DNA of 64,000 bases from Typha latifolia. Taxonomy: Eukaryota > Streptophyta > Magnoliopsida > Poales > Typhaceae. Below the pieces are notes generated by a model. The model saw only the letters and a list, made by a program, of their open reading frames with translations, made no database searches and was not told the origin of the DNA. The stretch covers positions 4,763,501 through 4,827,500 of the forward strand of contig CM034102.1 of NCBI GenBank assembly GCA_019914945.1, written 5' to 3'. Made by a program: the position numbers and the translations under genes. Positions 20,801 to 33,300 of the stretch are shown in pieces (the first letter of the stretch is position 1; each line of letters opens with the position of its first letter).

Positions 20801-23800
20801 ATGGCTCGCCGGCGACCTCCCAGCCTTGTCCGCCTCCTCCTCTCCCTCTTTGCCGTATCCTCCCTCATCCCCTTCTCCTCCTCCGTCCGCCCCTTTGTCA
20901 TCGTCATCTCCAACGACGACCTCACCAAAGATTCCTCCTCCGGCGATTCCTTCGACGACTCCTCCGACGACTGGGACGAATTCTCTGACTCCACCCGCGC
21001 CGATGACCACCCAATAGACCCTGGATCCTGGCTCTCCATCCTCGACCCCTTCTCCTCCTCTCCCCTTCTCAACTCCTCCTCCGATTTCGATCCACTAGAA
21101 TCCCTATTCATCTCCGGCATCCGTTCCATGCTCTCTGCCGCCTCCTCCGCCGACCCCTCTGCCATGGCCGCCGCCGCCTCCCAGATCGAAGCCGCTGCCT
21201 CCGCCGGCCTCCCCCACGCCCAATCTACGCTCGCCTTCCTCTACTCCCACGGCATCCTTCGCCCCCAGAACCGTCCCAAGTCCTTCCTCTTCCACCAGTT
21301 TGCTGCCGAGGGCGGTAATCTCCAATCCAAGATGGCCCTTGGCTACACCTTCTTCCGGCAGGATGTAAGATTGCCCTGACCTTACAATATCCAATTCCTA
21401 ATTTTTCTATTCAAGCTCAAATTTTCGATCTTTTCATTAACAGATGCACGAGAAGGCAGTTGTGCTGTATGCGGAGCTGGCGGAGGCGGCTCTGACGAGC
21501 TTTGTCATATCGAAGGATCCGCCGGTGATTGAGGCGATCCGCCTCCACAGCGGGACCGAGGAGAACAAGGATGTTTTGCGAAAATCACGGGGCGAGGACG
21601 ACGAAGACTTCCAGATCACGGAGTACCAGGCGCAGAGAGGGAATTCCATGTCAATGTTTAAGATCGGATTGCTGTACTACTATGGATTGAGGGGGTTGAG
21701 AAGGGATCTGAAGAAAGCGCATTACTGGTTCTCTAAGTCTGTGGAGAAGGGGGACACGAGCTCGTTGGAGTTGCTCGGGGAGATGTACGCCAGAGGGGCT
21801 GGAGTGGAGAGGAATTACACGAAAGCATTTGAGTGTCTGTCGCTGGCGGTCAAGCATCAGTATTACTCGGCCTATAATGGATTGGGTTATCTTTACGTTA
21901 AAGGCTATGGTGTGGAGAAGAAAAACCTAACCAAGGTCAGTTCTCTCGATATTCTCCCGGTAGCTGTTTCTTGGTAGTAGCCTAGTTCATGAAAGTGAAA
22001 ACTTTGTAGAATAGGGGTTAATAGGTGATATTATATGTGTCTTATAAGTGTTCAAGAACACACTTGATGAAAGGGTAGATGGTAGAGTGATTAAATTCCT
22101 GAAATATTCGATCAAATTAACTGAGCATGACTTTAGTATTCTTTTTTTCTTAGTAACCTTTACATCTGTAGGATTAAGAAACTCTAAAATCTTTCTTCAA
22201 CTTGGCCCTCTACTTACATATTCTAATTTTGGCGCTCCTTAAAATTGTGACATTTGTTGGCTTTAAATGTGCTGCTGAACCGTTACTTTGCAGAAGCCAT
22301 GCAGAAAGTGATACATTTTAGATGATAGCGAATTTATCAAGTGAATCTTATCACAGAATGTGCTCTTGTACCAGCTCCTTCTACCTACACCGCAGTTGAA
22401 GCACCTAAAGGAGAATTTGGTGTCTTTCTTGTTGTACGCGTAGATGCAGATATAAATTGAGTCCCATTTCCAGTTTCCGTTGGAGAAAGAAATAATCCAG
22501 ACTCCATACCCTTTTCCAGTTCCCATGATTGTCAGAAATAGTAGTGTTGATGGGGACTCCTGCGAACCAAACATGTAAAGCTATTAAGATCCTAATTGCT
22601 GTAACTTCCAAGCAATCCAGAGAAAGATTCAAAGGACAAGATTAATTTCTTGTTGATTATCACCACTAAACCTCACCATAGACTTCTCTGCAACCTAGAT
22701 TTATTTTTGATTGAGTCTTCTAGTGAACTTCTGGAGTAGAAAAGCAAGACACACTCCTTGGTACAATTTCTTAACATTTACTAGAATTTTAATGTATACA
22801 CGTCATATCCAATTGTCATTCAATACAATACTGCTGAGATGTGTGAATTATATTGAGTTTTCTTATAAGAAAATAAATGCCTCATGGATTTAGAAGGAAG
22901 ATTGCTTCCTGTATGAATTACTGAATTCCATACATTTGGTTGATGCCTCATTCCTGACAGGTTCAGGCAATTCAATCAACTTATGCTTAAATGGATGCAT
23001 TGTCACCACGTAACACTGAATTCACATTATTGACTTTTGTTAATAGCCTTTACGTGCAATAGAGTGGGAAGTAGATAGTACTCACAAAGCTCTAGCTATA
23101 ACTCTTTGTTAGTTTGTTGGCTTAAATATTTGCAATATAAGGGCTTGATAAATTAGTCAAAATATAGTCAATCATGCATTACTTCTTTTTTTAAGCGTTG
23201 AATGCATTTGTTGTAAACTATCATTTTCTGAGATTATTATGTTCTAGTAATCACTCAGTCAAAGTATTTTTCTTTAATATAGTTTGCTTATTCTTTTGCA
23301 ATTCTCATGTTTAAGTTCCTTACTTTCTTTTTTAGGCAAGAGAATATTTTGAGATAGCTGCTGCAAACAAAGAATCTGGAGGACATTACAACCTAGGAGT
23401 GCTGTACCTCAAGGGTCTTGGTGTAAAAAGAGATGTGAGAGCAGCCTGCAACCTTTTCCTCACAGCAGCTAATGACGGTCAACCAAAGGCCCTCTATCAA
23501 GTGGCTAAGTTGTTCCAAAAAGGCATAGGGCTCAAGAAGAATCTCTACATGGTACTTTTTTCTTTCAAGCTATATACCATTTTAATTTTGCATTGTGTTA
23601 ATTTGTAGTTCAGTGATATTCTAAAGTGATAATTCAATTTAGACTTGCTGAATTGTTACTGTATTTCACATACATTGTATAAGCTTTTTTATTACCCACA
23701 TACACCCTATGGTTTAATAAAAAATATCCACTTATACCCCTTTGAATTAACTATATGGATGTAATTATATGGACTCCTAACTAAAAAACATTTTGGTTCA

Positions 23801-26800
23801 GGGCGTGGTGTATGTGAATTTTTTTTCCAGAAAATGTATGTAGAAAATGGTATAGTTTAGGAGGCTTAAGTGAAATTATTCCTATTCTAAATGATAAACC
23901 AAAGTAAAGTATTATGATGCTATAAATCGACCTCAGCTACCTGATCAAGCTCGGATGTAGGAAAGCAGTCCGCGCAATGAGAGGAAAATATTCTTCTGTA
24001 GCCAGAAAATTACGAAACCAGATGGATTCATTCCATATCTTCTTGATCTATGTTTTTGATATTCATGCCCTTCGCAAATTTGTACTGTAGCTAAGGCTAA
24101 AACAGGCAGAATTACGGCGGTGGTGATGGAATGGTTATACGAGGTGTTGTTGGGTAAAGGAAGAGGGGGGAGAAGGTGGTCGGGATTCTAAGAAAGAGGG
24201 AGGGTCCAACAGTCAATGGAGGCTAGGGGTAATCAACGTCGAGGTGGCACATTGCTAGGGTTTAAGCGAGGAGCGAAAAGATTTAGAATGGAGGAAAAAG
24301 AAAGGTTAACTCAATATTCATCGATAATCCTAATAAGATTGTCTTCCACATATTAAGAGGCTAACTTAATAAGCAAAACAAACAAATGATAAACTTAAAA
24401 ACAGTGCATTCTCGCCAAGCGCGTTTGAACGAGTAATTTATGTTCTTTATATGTGCGAACATATGCAGTTGATCGAATAGCCCGTTTGAATGCGACTTCT
24501 TCGCGGGCAATTTGCGTTCTCTGTATTTGAGAACGTATGCAAACATTCGAATGCGACAGCCAAAGTTCTTATTTTTCAAGAAAACTAAGAAATTAAAACA
24601 TGAAAGGGGTTCATAGGTTGTATCCATAGGTCCGAATCACATTATATAAGATTTTGTAAATTTTAGGTCAAAACCAAAATGGACAATCTGGATTTTATGT
24701 AAAAGTTATTGTTTTGAGAGTTGTATGGAAGTCACTTAGAAAGAAATGCTACAAGTACATGGAATCTAAGATGTAACAGTTCAAAACTGAAACTAATAGC
24801 ATAGAAAATTGAAAACTTGGTGTTAATTTAGAAAGTTTAGGATACTAAATTTTTTTTTAAACTCTAATGGATTCTAAGATGTAATTGCACCATGAATACA
24901 AGTTTCTTAAATTGTATAATTATTATCAGAAGGAAACAATCATACAAGATGTTTAGCAAGTTTAGCATAACATAGATAGGCTTTAAATTAGAAAATTCAT
25001 ATCGAGATAGAACTATTATTGATGAGCATGGCTGATATGTTGCTATATTCAGATGATACGTACTCAATTATTATCAAATCTTATACTCGATGCAAAGTTC
25101 AGCTTCTTAGGGGGCTTCATTGTCTTGTTACGATTCCCAAAATCCTTGTGCCGATTTTCTTTTGTAATTAGTTGTGCATTTGGTGTGGTATTATGGGCTA
25201 CATGCCCAGTCATGGTGGGAGGGCTATATGGCCACTTGTGAGTGGAGATATGGGCCTCCACTGAGCCTGCATACTTATGCTGTTTAAAAGGAAGTGATAT
25301 CTTTAAAGCTTATCTGTCAAAAACATTGTATTTACTTGTCTTAGTTCTTAGTGCAAAATTTTCACCTTGACAGATAACATATATATATCTACTTGGTCTA
25401 TTCTTTTCCACATGTAAGCCTGAGGGCTTACTCTGACTAAAAGAAATTAATTACATATCTATAGAACTTGTCTATCAGATAGAATGTTTTAGTTACCTGC
25501 GTTACTTCTTAGCACATGTTTTGATTTTTGGCAGCTAATAAATTGTACTCGGTCTGTTCTTTACATTATTGGAGTTGATCCACATTTCAACACACCATTC
25601 ATTAGAAAAATAAAATAAAATATTAATTATTTAGAGCATAGCAACAAGACATTTGATCCATATCTGGCTGCATTATTCAGCCTTGGTAAAATATTGGAAA
25701 GTCTTACTAGGAGTCAGACAATTTAGTTATAAGAAATGGGTTGTGCCAAGCTTTGAAGCATGGATAAAAATTTATATTTTGATAGAGATTGGACGCTGTA
25801 CAGATAAGATGATACATTGTATTGGATAGTAGGTAATATCATTGACTTTTGGGACACGGGCTCATGTAGACGGGAGGATATGGTAGGAGTAAGAATTATA
25901 CCTTGATAGTAGATTAATCAAGCATGTGCCTTTAATTAATTCATCTATATAATATATTTTTTTTTCAAGAAAATGCCAAGAGTATGCCTAAAGAATGGAA
26001 ATATTTAGTGATGTAGAAAAGGAAATAAAGGAAAGGTGCATCTCATTCACCATGATAATTATCACTAGATGATGAGGTTGCAGGTGAAAAATATAATCTT
26101 TCCTTACCATACAAAAATCTGAGTGAAGTGACGCGTTGGCCATTTTTATTTATGTTATTTGAGATGAAACTGCATATAAGGAGGTAGAATCATATGATAT
26201 ATATTTTTTTAAAAAGGGAATTAACTGATATGACCATATGCAAATGCAATCAATGGTAACTATTTGTTTCTTCCAACTGTCTGCATGCTAACTGATAAGG
26301 TCTAGTACTGCTATGATGTGGCTGAAAGTTCACAATATATTTAAAGTACTCTTTAAACCAGAGAGACAGGTTTAAAAGATCAATCATTTTGTTCCTAATT
26401 TGATGTAATTATATTTTTTAGTTATCATTTATTTATGTCATGTATTTGTAACTGAATGTCAATTCCTAGTCAGTTATGAAGATTCACATTGTACATCCTT
26501 AGGTAATTTTTAGATTTTCCACAAAAGAAATTTGTTAACTTTCTGTTAGGGAATGCCTCTGTTGATATAAATTGCTGACTTTTTCTTCCTAAATTCATGG
26601 ATTTAGGCTACACTCCTGTACAAAGTTGTAGCTGAGAGGGGACCTTGGAGCTCCCTATCTAGATGGGCTCTGGAGTCCTACTTGAAAGGTGACATGGGAA
26701 AAGCACTCCTCTTGTATTCTAGAATGGCAGAACTTGGATACGAGGTAGCACAAAGCAATGCTGCATGGATCCTTGATAAATATGAGGAGCAGAGTGTTTG

Positions 26801-29068
26801 TATGGGAGAATCTGGCTTTTGCACAGATACTGAAAGGCATATTCGTGCACATTCTTTATGGTGGCAAGCATCTGAGCAGGGTAACGAGCATGCTGCTTTG
26901 CTGATAGGAGATGCTTACTATTATGGCAGGGTATGCGTTTCTCAGTAAATGCTTGTCACATTAAACATGCTAACTCTATTCTCTAGTACCCCATAAAACT
27001 GAGGAAAATGTTGATTCAACTCCATGTAACTGAGAGCAGCACAAGGAATTCTGGGGAATTTAAATTTCCATTTTATTTACATAGTGCAGAGTAGAGTAGA
27101 TATTTATATGACTGCCGGTCTTTTAGTACTTCAGCCAGAAATAGTAATGGCATACAAATTAGATTATCTGGCCTGTAGCTTCTGACTTGATTGGTCCATT
27201 TTGCAGAGATTGCATGCTCTGAAGATTTTATCATACTGGTGAACTTTTTCAGTCTCATTGCTATTCATTTTGCGTAAACCTTGGGGAATTTTTTTACAAT
27301 CTCATTGCTGCACAGGGATAGAAGCGTTATCTAGTTGTAACCCGTGCCTATGCTTCCTTACATGCTCAAAAATAATAAAAGAATTAAAAGAACCTGGATT
27401 ATGCACCGGCAATTCTTACCCAATTTGATATACTTAAAACTTGACAAACTGGTATTACTGCATTATCATTTGCTCCAAGGTATTGTTTAGTAAAAAGCAT
27501 CTTACAGCTGCAAAATGGTTTGGGCTTAACTCTTACATTTAATGGATTATCAAATTACCTGTCCATTATGCTTTGTGGCATGTATTTCTTTCTGTACACT
27601 AGCATTTTTTTTTATTCTATAACATTGTTGAGGAACAGTAAGGATCCATTTTCATTGTTGGGACTAAAGGTTTAGTCGTTATACATGTTTGAAGAACTGT
27701 TTGACTGTCTTTATCTGATGGAGTTAACAGTTATGTTCAACTAAGTTTTTAGCAGTTTGATGAGTGATAATTGGAATGATGATTAATCTACATATTATTT
27801 AGAAAAATGGGGATATGCTTACTTCTATGTTGTTATTTAGAAATATGTTGTTTCTTATTTCTATTTTCTGATACAGGGTACTGACAGAGATTACGAGCGA
27901 GCAGCAGAAGCTTACATGCATGCCCAATCACAATCCAATGCTCAGGCCATGTTTAATCTTGGGTACATGCATGAGCATGGCTTCGGACTTCCACTAGATC
28001 TTCATTTGGCAAAACGATATTATGATCAGGCCCTTCAGATTGATGCTCAAGCAAAGTTACCTGTGACACTCGCACTTACAAGCTTGTGGTTAAGAAAAAA
28101 CTATTCCGGCAGCTTCCTGGTAAGATTCTGTTTTCTTGTTGCATTAGTTTAACCCATATTTAGCTGTTAAGTCAAGCAAATAAATCAAGCTTCCTGGTTC
28201 CTTCTTGTCCTTGAAGGTTTCCTTTTATCCAAACTCTAAAGTTCTACAGTGTAATTGCTTACTTGAGATTTTCTAGACCAATTGTCAGAAGCTATAGAAT
28301 AAGTTACTTGCAGACAAGAGCTTCTGCTGTATTAGAATCTAGAATCATTACGGGAATTATGCATGTGTCAGCCTTTAACAACAATGATCACGTAAACCTG
28401 GATCTACTCAATGAATAATGTAAGGTCATCAATTAACAGTGCTGGTCTAAGTGGTGCTGCATTGAATTTATGCACTATTAGCTAATTATGTATTGCTGTG
28501 AGGACTTGTGGTTACCAACATTCCTGATCAATAATTACGCCTTGCCACTTACAACTTACAATACTGGTGTTAGTGATGTTTGCTGTGATAGTTTGTATTG
28601 GCAACATGGTCTGGTTGGATCTGTGTATTGATACCAGTCAAGAAAAGATTATGTAATCATGTTATGACCTTTCCTGTTCCCTTAAATCCTCAATGTTCAA
28701 AATTCAGTTGTACAGCAAAGATAACTTAGATCTAGATTAGTTTCTATCTTTGATTTATTATGTACTACCTTCCACATACATTTTGGTGTCCATCTGCATA
28801 GCCGTGCCTTTATGCTGCTCTTCTTTATTTTTTGTATAGAACTTAAAGAACTAAAGAAGTGCTTTTCTTGTCTCAGGTAAAAATGATTGATTCACTACCA
28901 GAGGTTTACCCAAGAATTCAGGAATGGGTGGAGGATGTACTCATGGATGAAGGAAATGCTACAATATTGACACTCTTTGCTTGCCTCTTGACGGTCCTCT
29001 ACTTGCGGGAACGGCAAAGGCGGCAAGCGGCAGTGCTTGCTCAGCAGCCCGACGACTTGGCCAATTAA
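20801..29068 (+). CDS. HRD3A: HRD3/SEL1L homologue, ER-associated degradation receptor
   Basis: Six exons: 20801-21364, 21444-21935, 23336-23551, 26607-26930, 27877-28119 and 28877-29068. All introns are phase 0, and the frame totals 676 residues, close to plant HRD3A. Residues 1-27 are a signal peptide, followed by an acidic Ser-rich luminal stretch. Sel1-like tetratricopeptide repeats recur through about 150-590, with signatures such as [42 protein letters not shown] and [16 protein letters not shown] single membrane segment near 642-656 ([16 protein letters not shown]) precedes a short basic cytosolic tail. HRD3 pairs with the HRD1 ubiquitin ligase and, with OS9, selects misfolded glycoproteins in the ER lumen. 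The ATG at 20801 starts the signal peptide; exon 1 is extremely GC-rich and CT-rich. Intron 3 is 3.1 kb. Confidence 0.96.
21936..23335 (+). other. HRD3 intron 2
   Basis: A 1.4-kb AT-rich intron with GT and TTTTTTAG borders. I see no embedded gene or defined repeat. Confidence 0.7.
23552..26606 (+). other. HRD3 intron 3 (long)
   Basis: A 3.1-kb intron. It contains MITE-like AT-rich sequence near 23680-23890 and an internally repetitive patch at 24409-24565 with recurring GTTTGAA/TTCGAA words. Short open frames (24361-24627, 24864-25261) show no family resemblance. Confidence 0.65.
24409..24565. repeat. Imperfect tandem repeat patch in HRD3 intron 3
   Basis: Two diverged units of about 70 bases each carry a CGTTTGAA word, then TGTTCT/CGTTCT, then a GAACATATGCA/GAACGTATGCA word. 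This probably marks a dispersed repeat fragment. Confidence 0.4.
26931..27876 (+). other. HRD3 intron 4
   Basis: A 0.95-kb intron with nothing notable in it. Confidence 0.7.
28120..28876 (+). other. HRD3 intron 5
   Basis: A 0.76-kb intron with nothing notable in it. Confidence 0.7.
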
Positions 29069-30370
29069 TATAGTGAATATAAAATTTACCATTTCTTTAT
29101 TGTGCAGCTAGGCGGGTTAGTTAGATTTGCTTCATTGCATGCCAATAGCTGAGTCAGTAGCAGGGAAAAAAAGGATCGCCCGTTCAAATAGCAATTGCAT
29201 CAGTTTTGTATTCCATAGCAGAGCCTGCTTTAACTTCAATGCCAGTTTACACCTTGATGGCTTTTCGGTCCACCAAAGCTTGCCGTGGAGAGACTGTAGC
29301 CTAACAGAGATGAAGGATACTATTGAGTGGAGAAAGGGTGATTTTTCCTTCCACAAGTTCATATGTTGTAGTCTTCTCTGACTGGGTTTGTGTGTGAATA
29401 TCTAAACTCATTTAAAGTGATCATTTACTTTTGCAAATGTATCTTCTAAAAGTTACAGTCCTTTTTACATACTCGTGATTTTTTCTTTATAGTGCTGAAG
29501 ACTATTGCAAAACAAATCAAGTTATGCACTTTGTGCTTCAAGTCCAAGACGATATTTCTTAGAGCAGTCAAAAAGGCTCACATATAATTATCACATTTCC
29601 TTATATTTTCTATAACGAATAAACATGCACATAGCAAATATTTAACTAACTTGTCTATCAGAAAAGGGAAAACACCTCATTCTTCCATATGATAGACACA
29701 TTACTCTCAAACAAGTGGCTATTACGGTAATCTATGCCTCCAATTACATGTATCATACCACTTGTCAAACTCCAGTATATCTTAAGCTTGGGTAGTCAAA
29801 CACTCTGCAGGTTGTATAAAGAAATTCAGTTATGCTTTAGAGTTGCTCAAAAATAGCTGTTCGCTGCAGCAAAAATACCCTGTAATGCTTTATGAAATAC
29901 TAAAATTTATTTATTACCTGATTCTGGAGAGAATGTAACAGCAGCAGTTAAGAAGTCTGACAGCTCATGGCTATTTGATAAAAGCTTAACTCCCAAGAGA
30001 AATTTCAACTCTTGAATGTTTCAAAACCAGAGGAGAAAAGAAACTGAAACGCCTGTTCCTCCCTCCGAGCAAATAACCACCCGGAGGAGATTAAATTATG
30101 AAGCTGATAATATACACTTGGGCTAATAGTTTGCACCATCACTGCCTTGCTGATGAAACCTAAGGCAATCTGGGCATGTACTTAAAAGAATAATGCAACC
30201 TTTTGATACATAAATTAGGCTCAGCTACTTTTCGTGGGCAGGCATTGAAAAATTCCATCACCAATACCCCTGCATACAACAAACACAGAACAAGAGAGGA
30301 CTAGTGCGCTTTGATCGTACAGGGAGATCATGTGGCACCACTAATTTGAGAAAATAATATATCACTAACT
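29069..30370. other. Convergent 3' flanks of HRD3 and DENND6
   Basis: The HRD3 3' UTR (left) and the DENND6 3' UTR (right) meet here. I see no coding frame, RNA gene or clear repeat. Confidence 0.5.
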
Positions 30371-33300
30371 TTATGGAGACAAAAAAGACAGATTTGATTG
30401 AGAAACGAGTACACTGTGAGCAGAAGGATGTCCTGGAATCTTTGTTGGTTCTGGGCTAATTTGAACAAGAGTTGCTCTTTTAGGGTTCGAGAGGAGGAGG
30501 TGTTGCATGTCCTTTGGGAGGACATCAAAAACTGCTTGGAGATCTTTTTTCAGTTTTTGGCATGTTGTGGCACATTCTGCATTTCCACCTTGAGACTGTT
30601 GCAGCTGAAAGAAGAATGATAAAAAAATATAAATAAATAATAATAGTTACTGGCATGCTTTACTTTGTAGTCATCAACATATGACATAAAATCATATAAT
30701 GCATACATATAATTTGATAAAGAGTACATATCAAAATAGTTGATCTCGTATATATTAGGAACCACTACTTGGTACATTCATTGTTCATCTTCTAAGAGTC
30801 ATGGTACACATTTACTTATCCTTCATAGGAGTTCACAAAATGGCCAATCAAAAGTAGAAAAAGTGATAAATTTATCATGCCTTCACATGATCAATCTTGG
30901 ATAAATTTTGGTCAGAACTATCAAAATATTGGTAACAAGAAGTTTGAGATTGAATACACATTGGTCAACACCTTCCAAACACACATGGAATGCTCTTATC
31001 AGATCGTGAAGTTACTAAGAACATGGTGAACATGCAATATATCATGAGATGACATTTTTGTTTTCAAAGATGTCAGATATCATGAGATAACTAGAATATT
31101 ATGCAGGAAAATAAAATAAAATAAAATAAAATGACTGGGTGTGTGCAACCAAAATTTCCAAACACACATTCTGAAGTTACTAATAACATTTTTTTGTTAT
31201 TGAAGAAGAGACCAGATATCATGAGATAACTAGAGTATTATGCAGGAGAATAAAAGAGTATGGCTAGGTGTGTGCAACCCAAATGAGAATATGCTGGCTA
31301 TGGTGGACGAAAGTAACATAAATAACAAGTGGTGTTCCCCCTCTACCATAGGCAGGAGGTCATCCATTAAAAAAGGTGTCCTAGTGCATGAGGCTCTTGC
31401 TATGCAATGTTTTTGAGAGGAAAAATGTGCGCATCCTTATATCATTTCTAAAGAGGTTGTTCCCAAGACTTAAACCATTACCTCTTAGATGAAAGGGGAG
31501 AAGTTTCTACAATCACACCAAGTGAAACCCTCATTTGGGTTTTACTATTTACAAAGCAACTTTAAAGTCTTTAATTAACTTGACTCTTTTGCTTCAAAAT
31601 TGACATGCCATTTCATTTTAAAGTAAGATATTAACTCTATAAACATCATTTCTTTAACTAAAATTATAATAGAACTCTTATGTTTTCTTCTTTAAGAATC
31701 TTGGATCTGATACTTCGAGTAACTTTGAGTGACATGAATTTCTTCAAATATAACATATTTTATTTAGGATTGAATTTTGAGTGAATAAGGACTATGAGAA
31801 AATATGATTCTCTCTAAAAAGATCAAGATAAAAGTTGAATCTCCCCAGTAGCAGATGAGGCTGATCTGAAACAACAAAAATATGTTGGTTTGAAGTAAAG
31901 AGAAGGAAAAGTGGCCATGCGCTCTAATAGGCCTAGGAACTCCTTTACATAGTGTCTTAACACAATACCTATTATATGGCTAATTCGATGATTAGCTCGC
32001 ATGGCCAATACCTAGTTCTAGATTAACCTAAACAAAAATTAAATTAATTCAAAACAAATAATAGTTATATTTAATAAGGAAACAGAAAACGTAGATCCCT
32101 GGCCAACATAAGTTCGGCGCAAGCTTTGGTAGGTGTAGGCTTGACTTGAAAAGCTTGTTCCTTGGATACTGGTTGAACTGGGCCAAATTCAGAAAAATAA
32201 TAGAAACCATCAGAAAAAGAGCAATTTGAAACAATTGTTATTGATCATTTAACATGACAAAAAATCATTAAAACCCACACGGAACTCTAGGGTGGATCAC
32301 AACTCCAATGAGATCTCTCTATAGCCACAAAAAAGAAAAGGAGAATAACATCCAATGAGAAATGGAAATAAAGGCTGTAGAGAAAAGGAAACTATGCACA
32401 GCTTATGGGCTAGAATTTTAGAGGAAAAGGTGGAATTTTATCAATTTTGATCAATTACTAGAGAGATAGAGGACCAATAATAGAGGAAGAAGCCAAAGTT
32501 CATCCCAACAACTTAATAACTTGAATGAAACCCAATGAAGCACCGACACCTCTCCCAGGAAGAGGTGTCCGTGTCCGACACGTGTCGGACACGGACACGC
32601 GTCGGACACGCATGGGACACGTGTCCGACACGTGTCCAGAGTTTCCTAAAAAAAAAAAAAAAAAAAGAAAATCGGACACTGTTGGGACACGGGCGGGGAC
32701 ACGGGCGGTATTTTAGATATTGTTTAACGGGTCGGGTCGGGGTTCGATCGAATGTTATCAACCCGGATCCAAACCCGATAATAAACCTTACCTTCACTGT
32801 TGAGCGATCGAAGCCCTAAAACCCTCGAGAAAGCCTACCGAGCGACGAGCAGCTGAGCGAGTGCGACGGCCGACGGAGCGAGTGCGGCGAGCCGAGAGAC
32901 GGCGAGGACGCGGGTTCTTCTCTCTCCCCCTCGTCTCTCTCTCTCTCTCTCTCTCTCCGTCTCTTCCTCACTCCCGCCCTCCATTGCCTCCCTGTCTCTG
33001 TCTCTCTCTCCCTGTATCTTCCTCCCTCCCTTTCTCTCTCTCACATTCTCTGTCTCTTCCTCCCTCCCTCTCTCTCTCTCGCTCTCTCGCTGTCTCACTC
33101 TCTCGATGTCTCACTCTCTCACATTTTCTGTCTCTCCCTCCCTGTCTCTGTCTCTCTCCCCGTATCTTCCTCCCTCTCTCATTCTTTGTTTCTCTCTCTC
33201 TCACCGTCTCACTCTCTCTCTGTCTCTTCCTCCTTCTCTCCCAATCTCTCATTCTCGCTCTCTCTCGCTGTCTCACTCCACGCTCTCATTCTCTCTGTCT

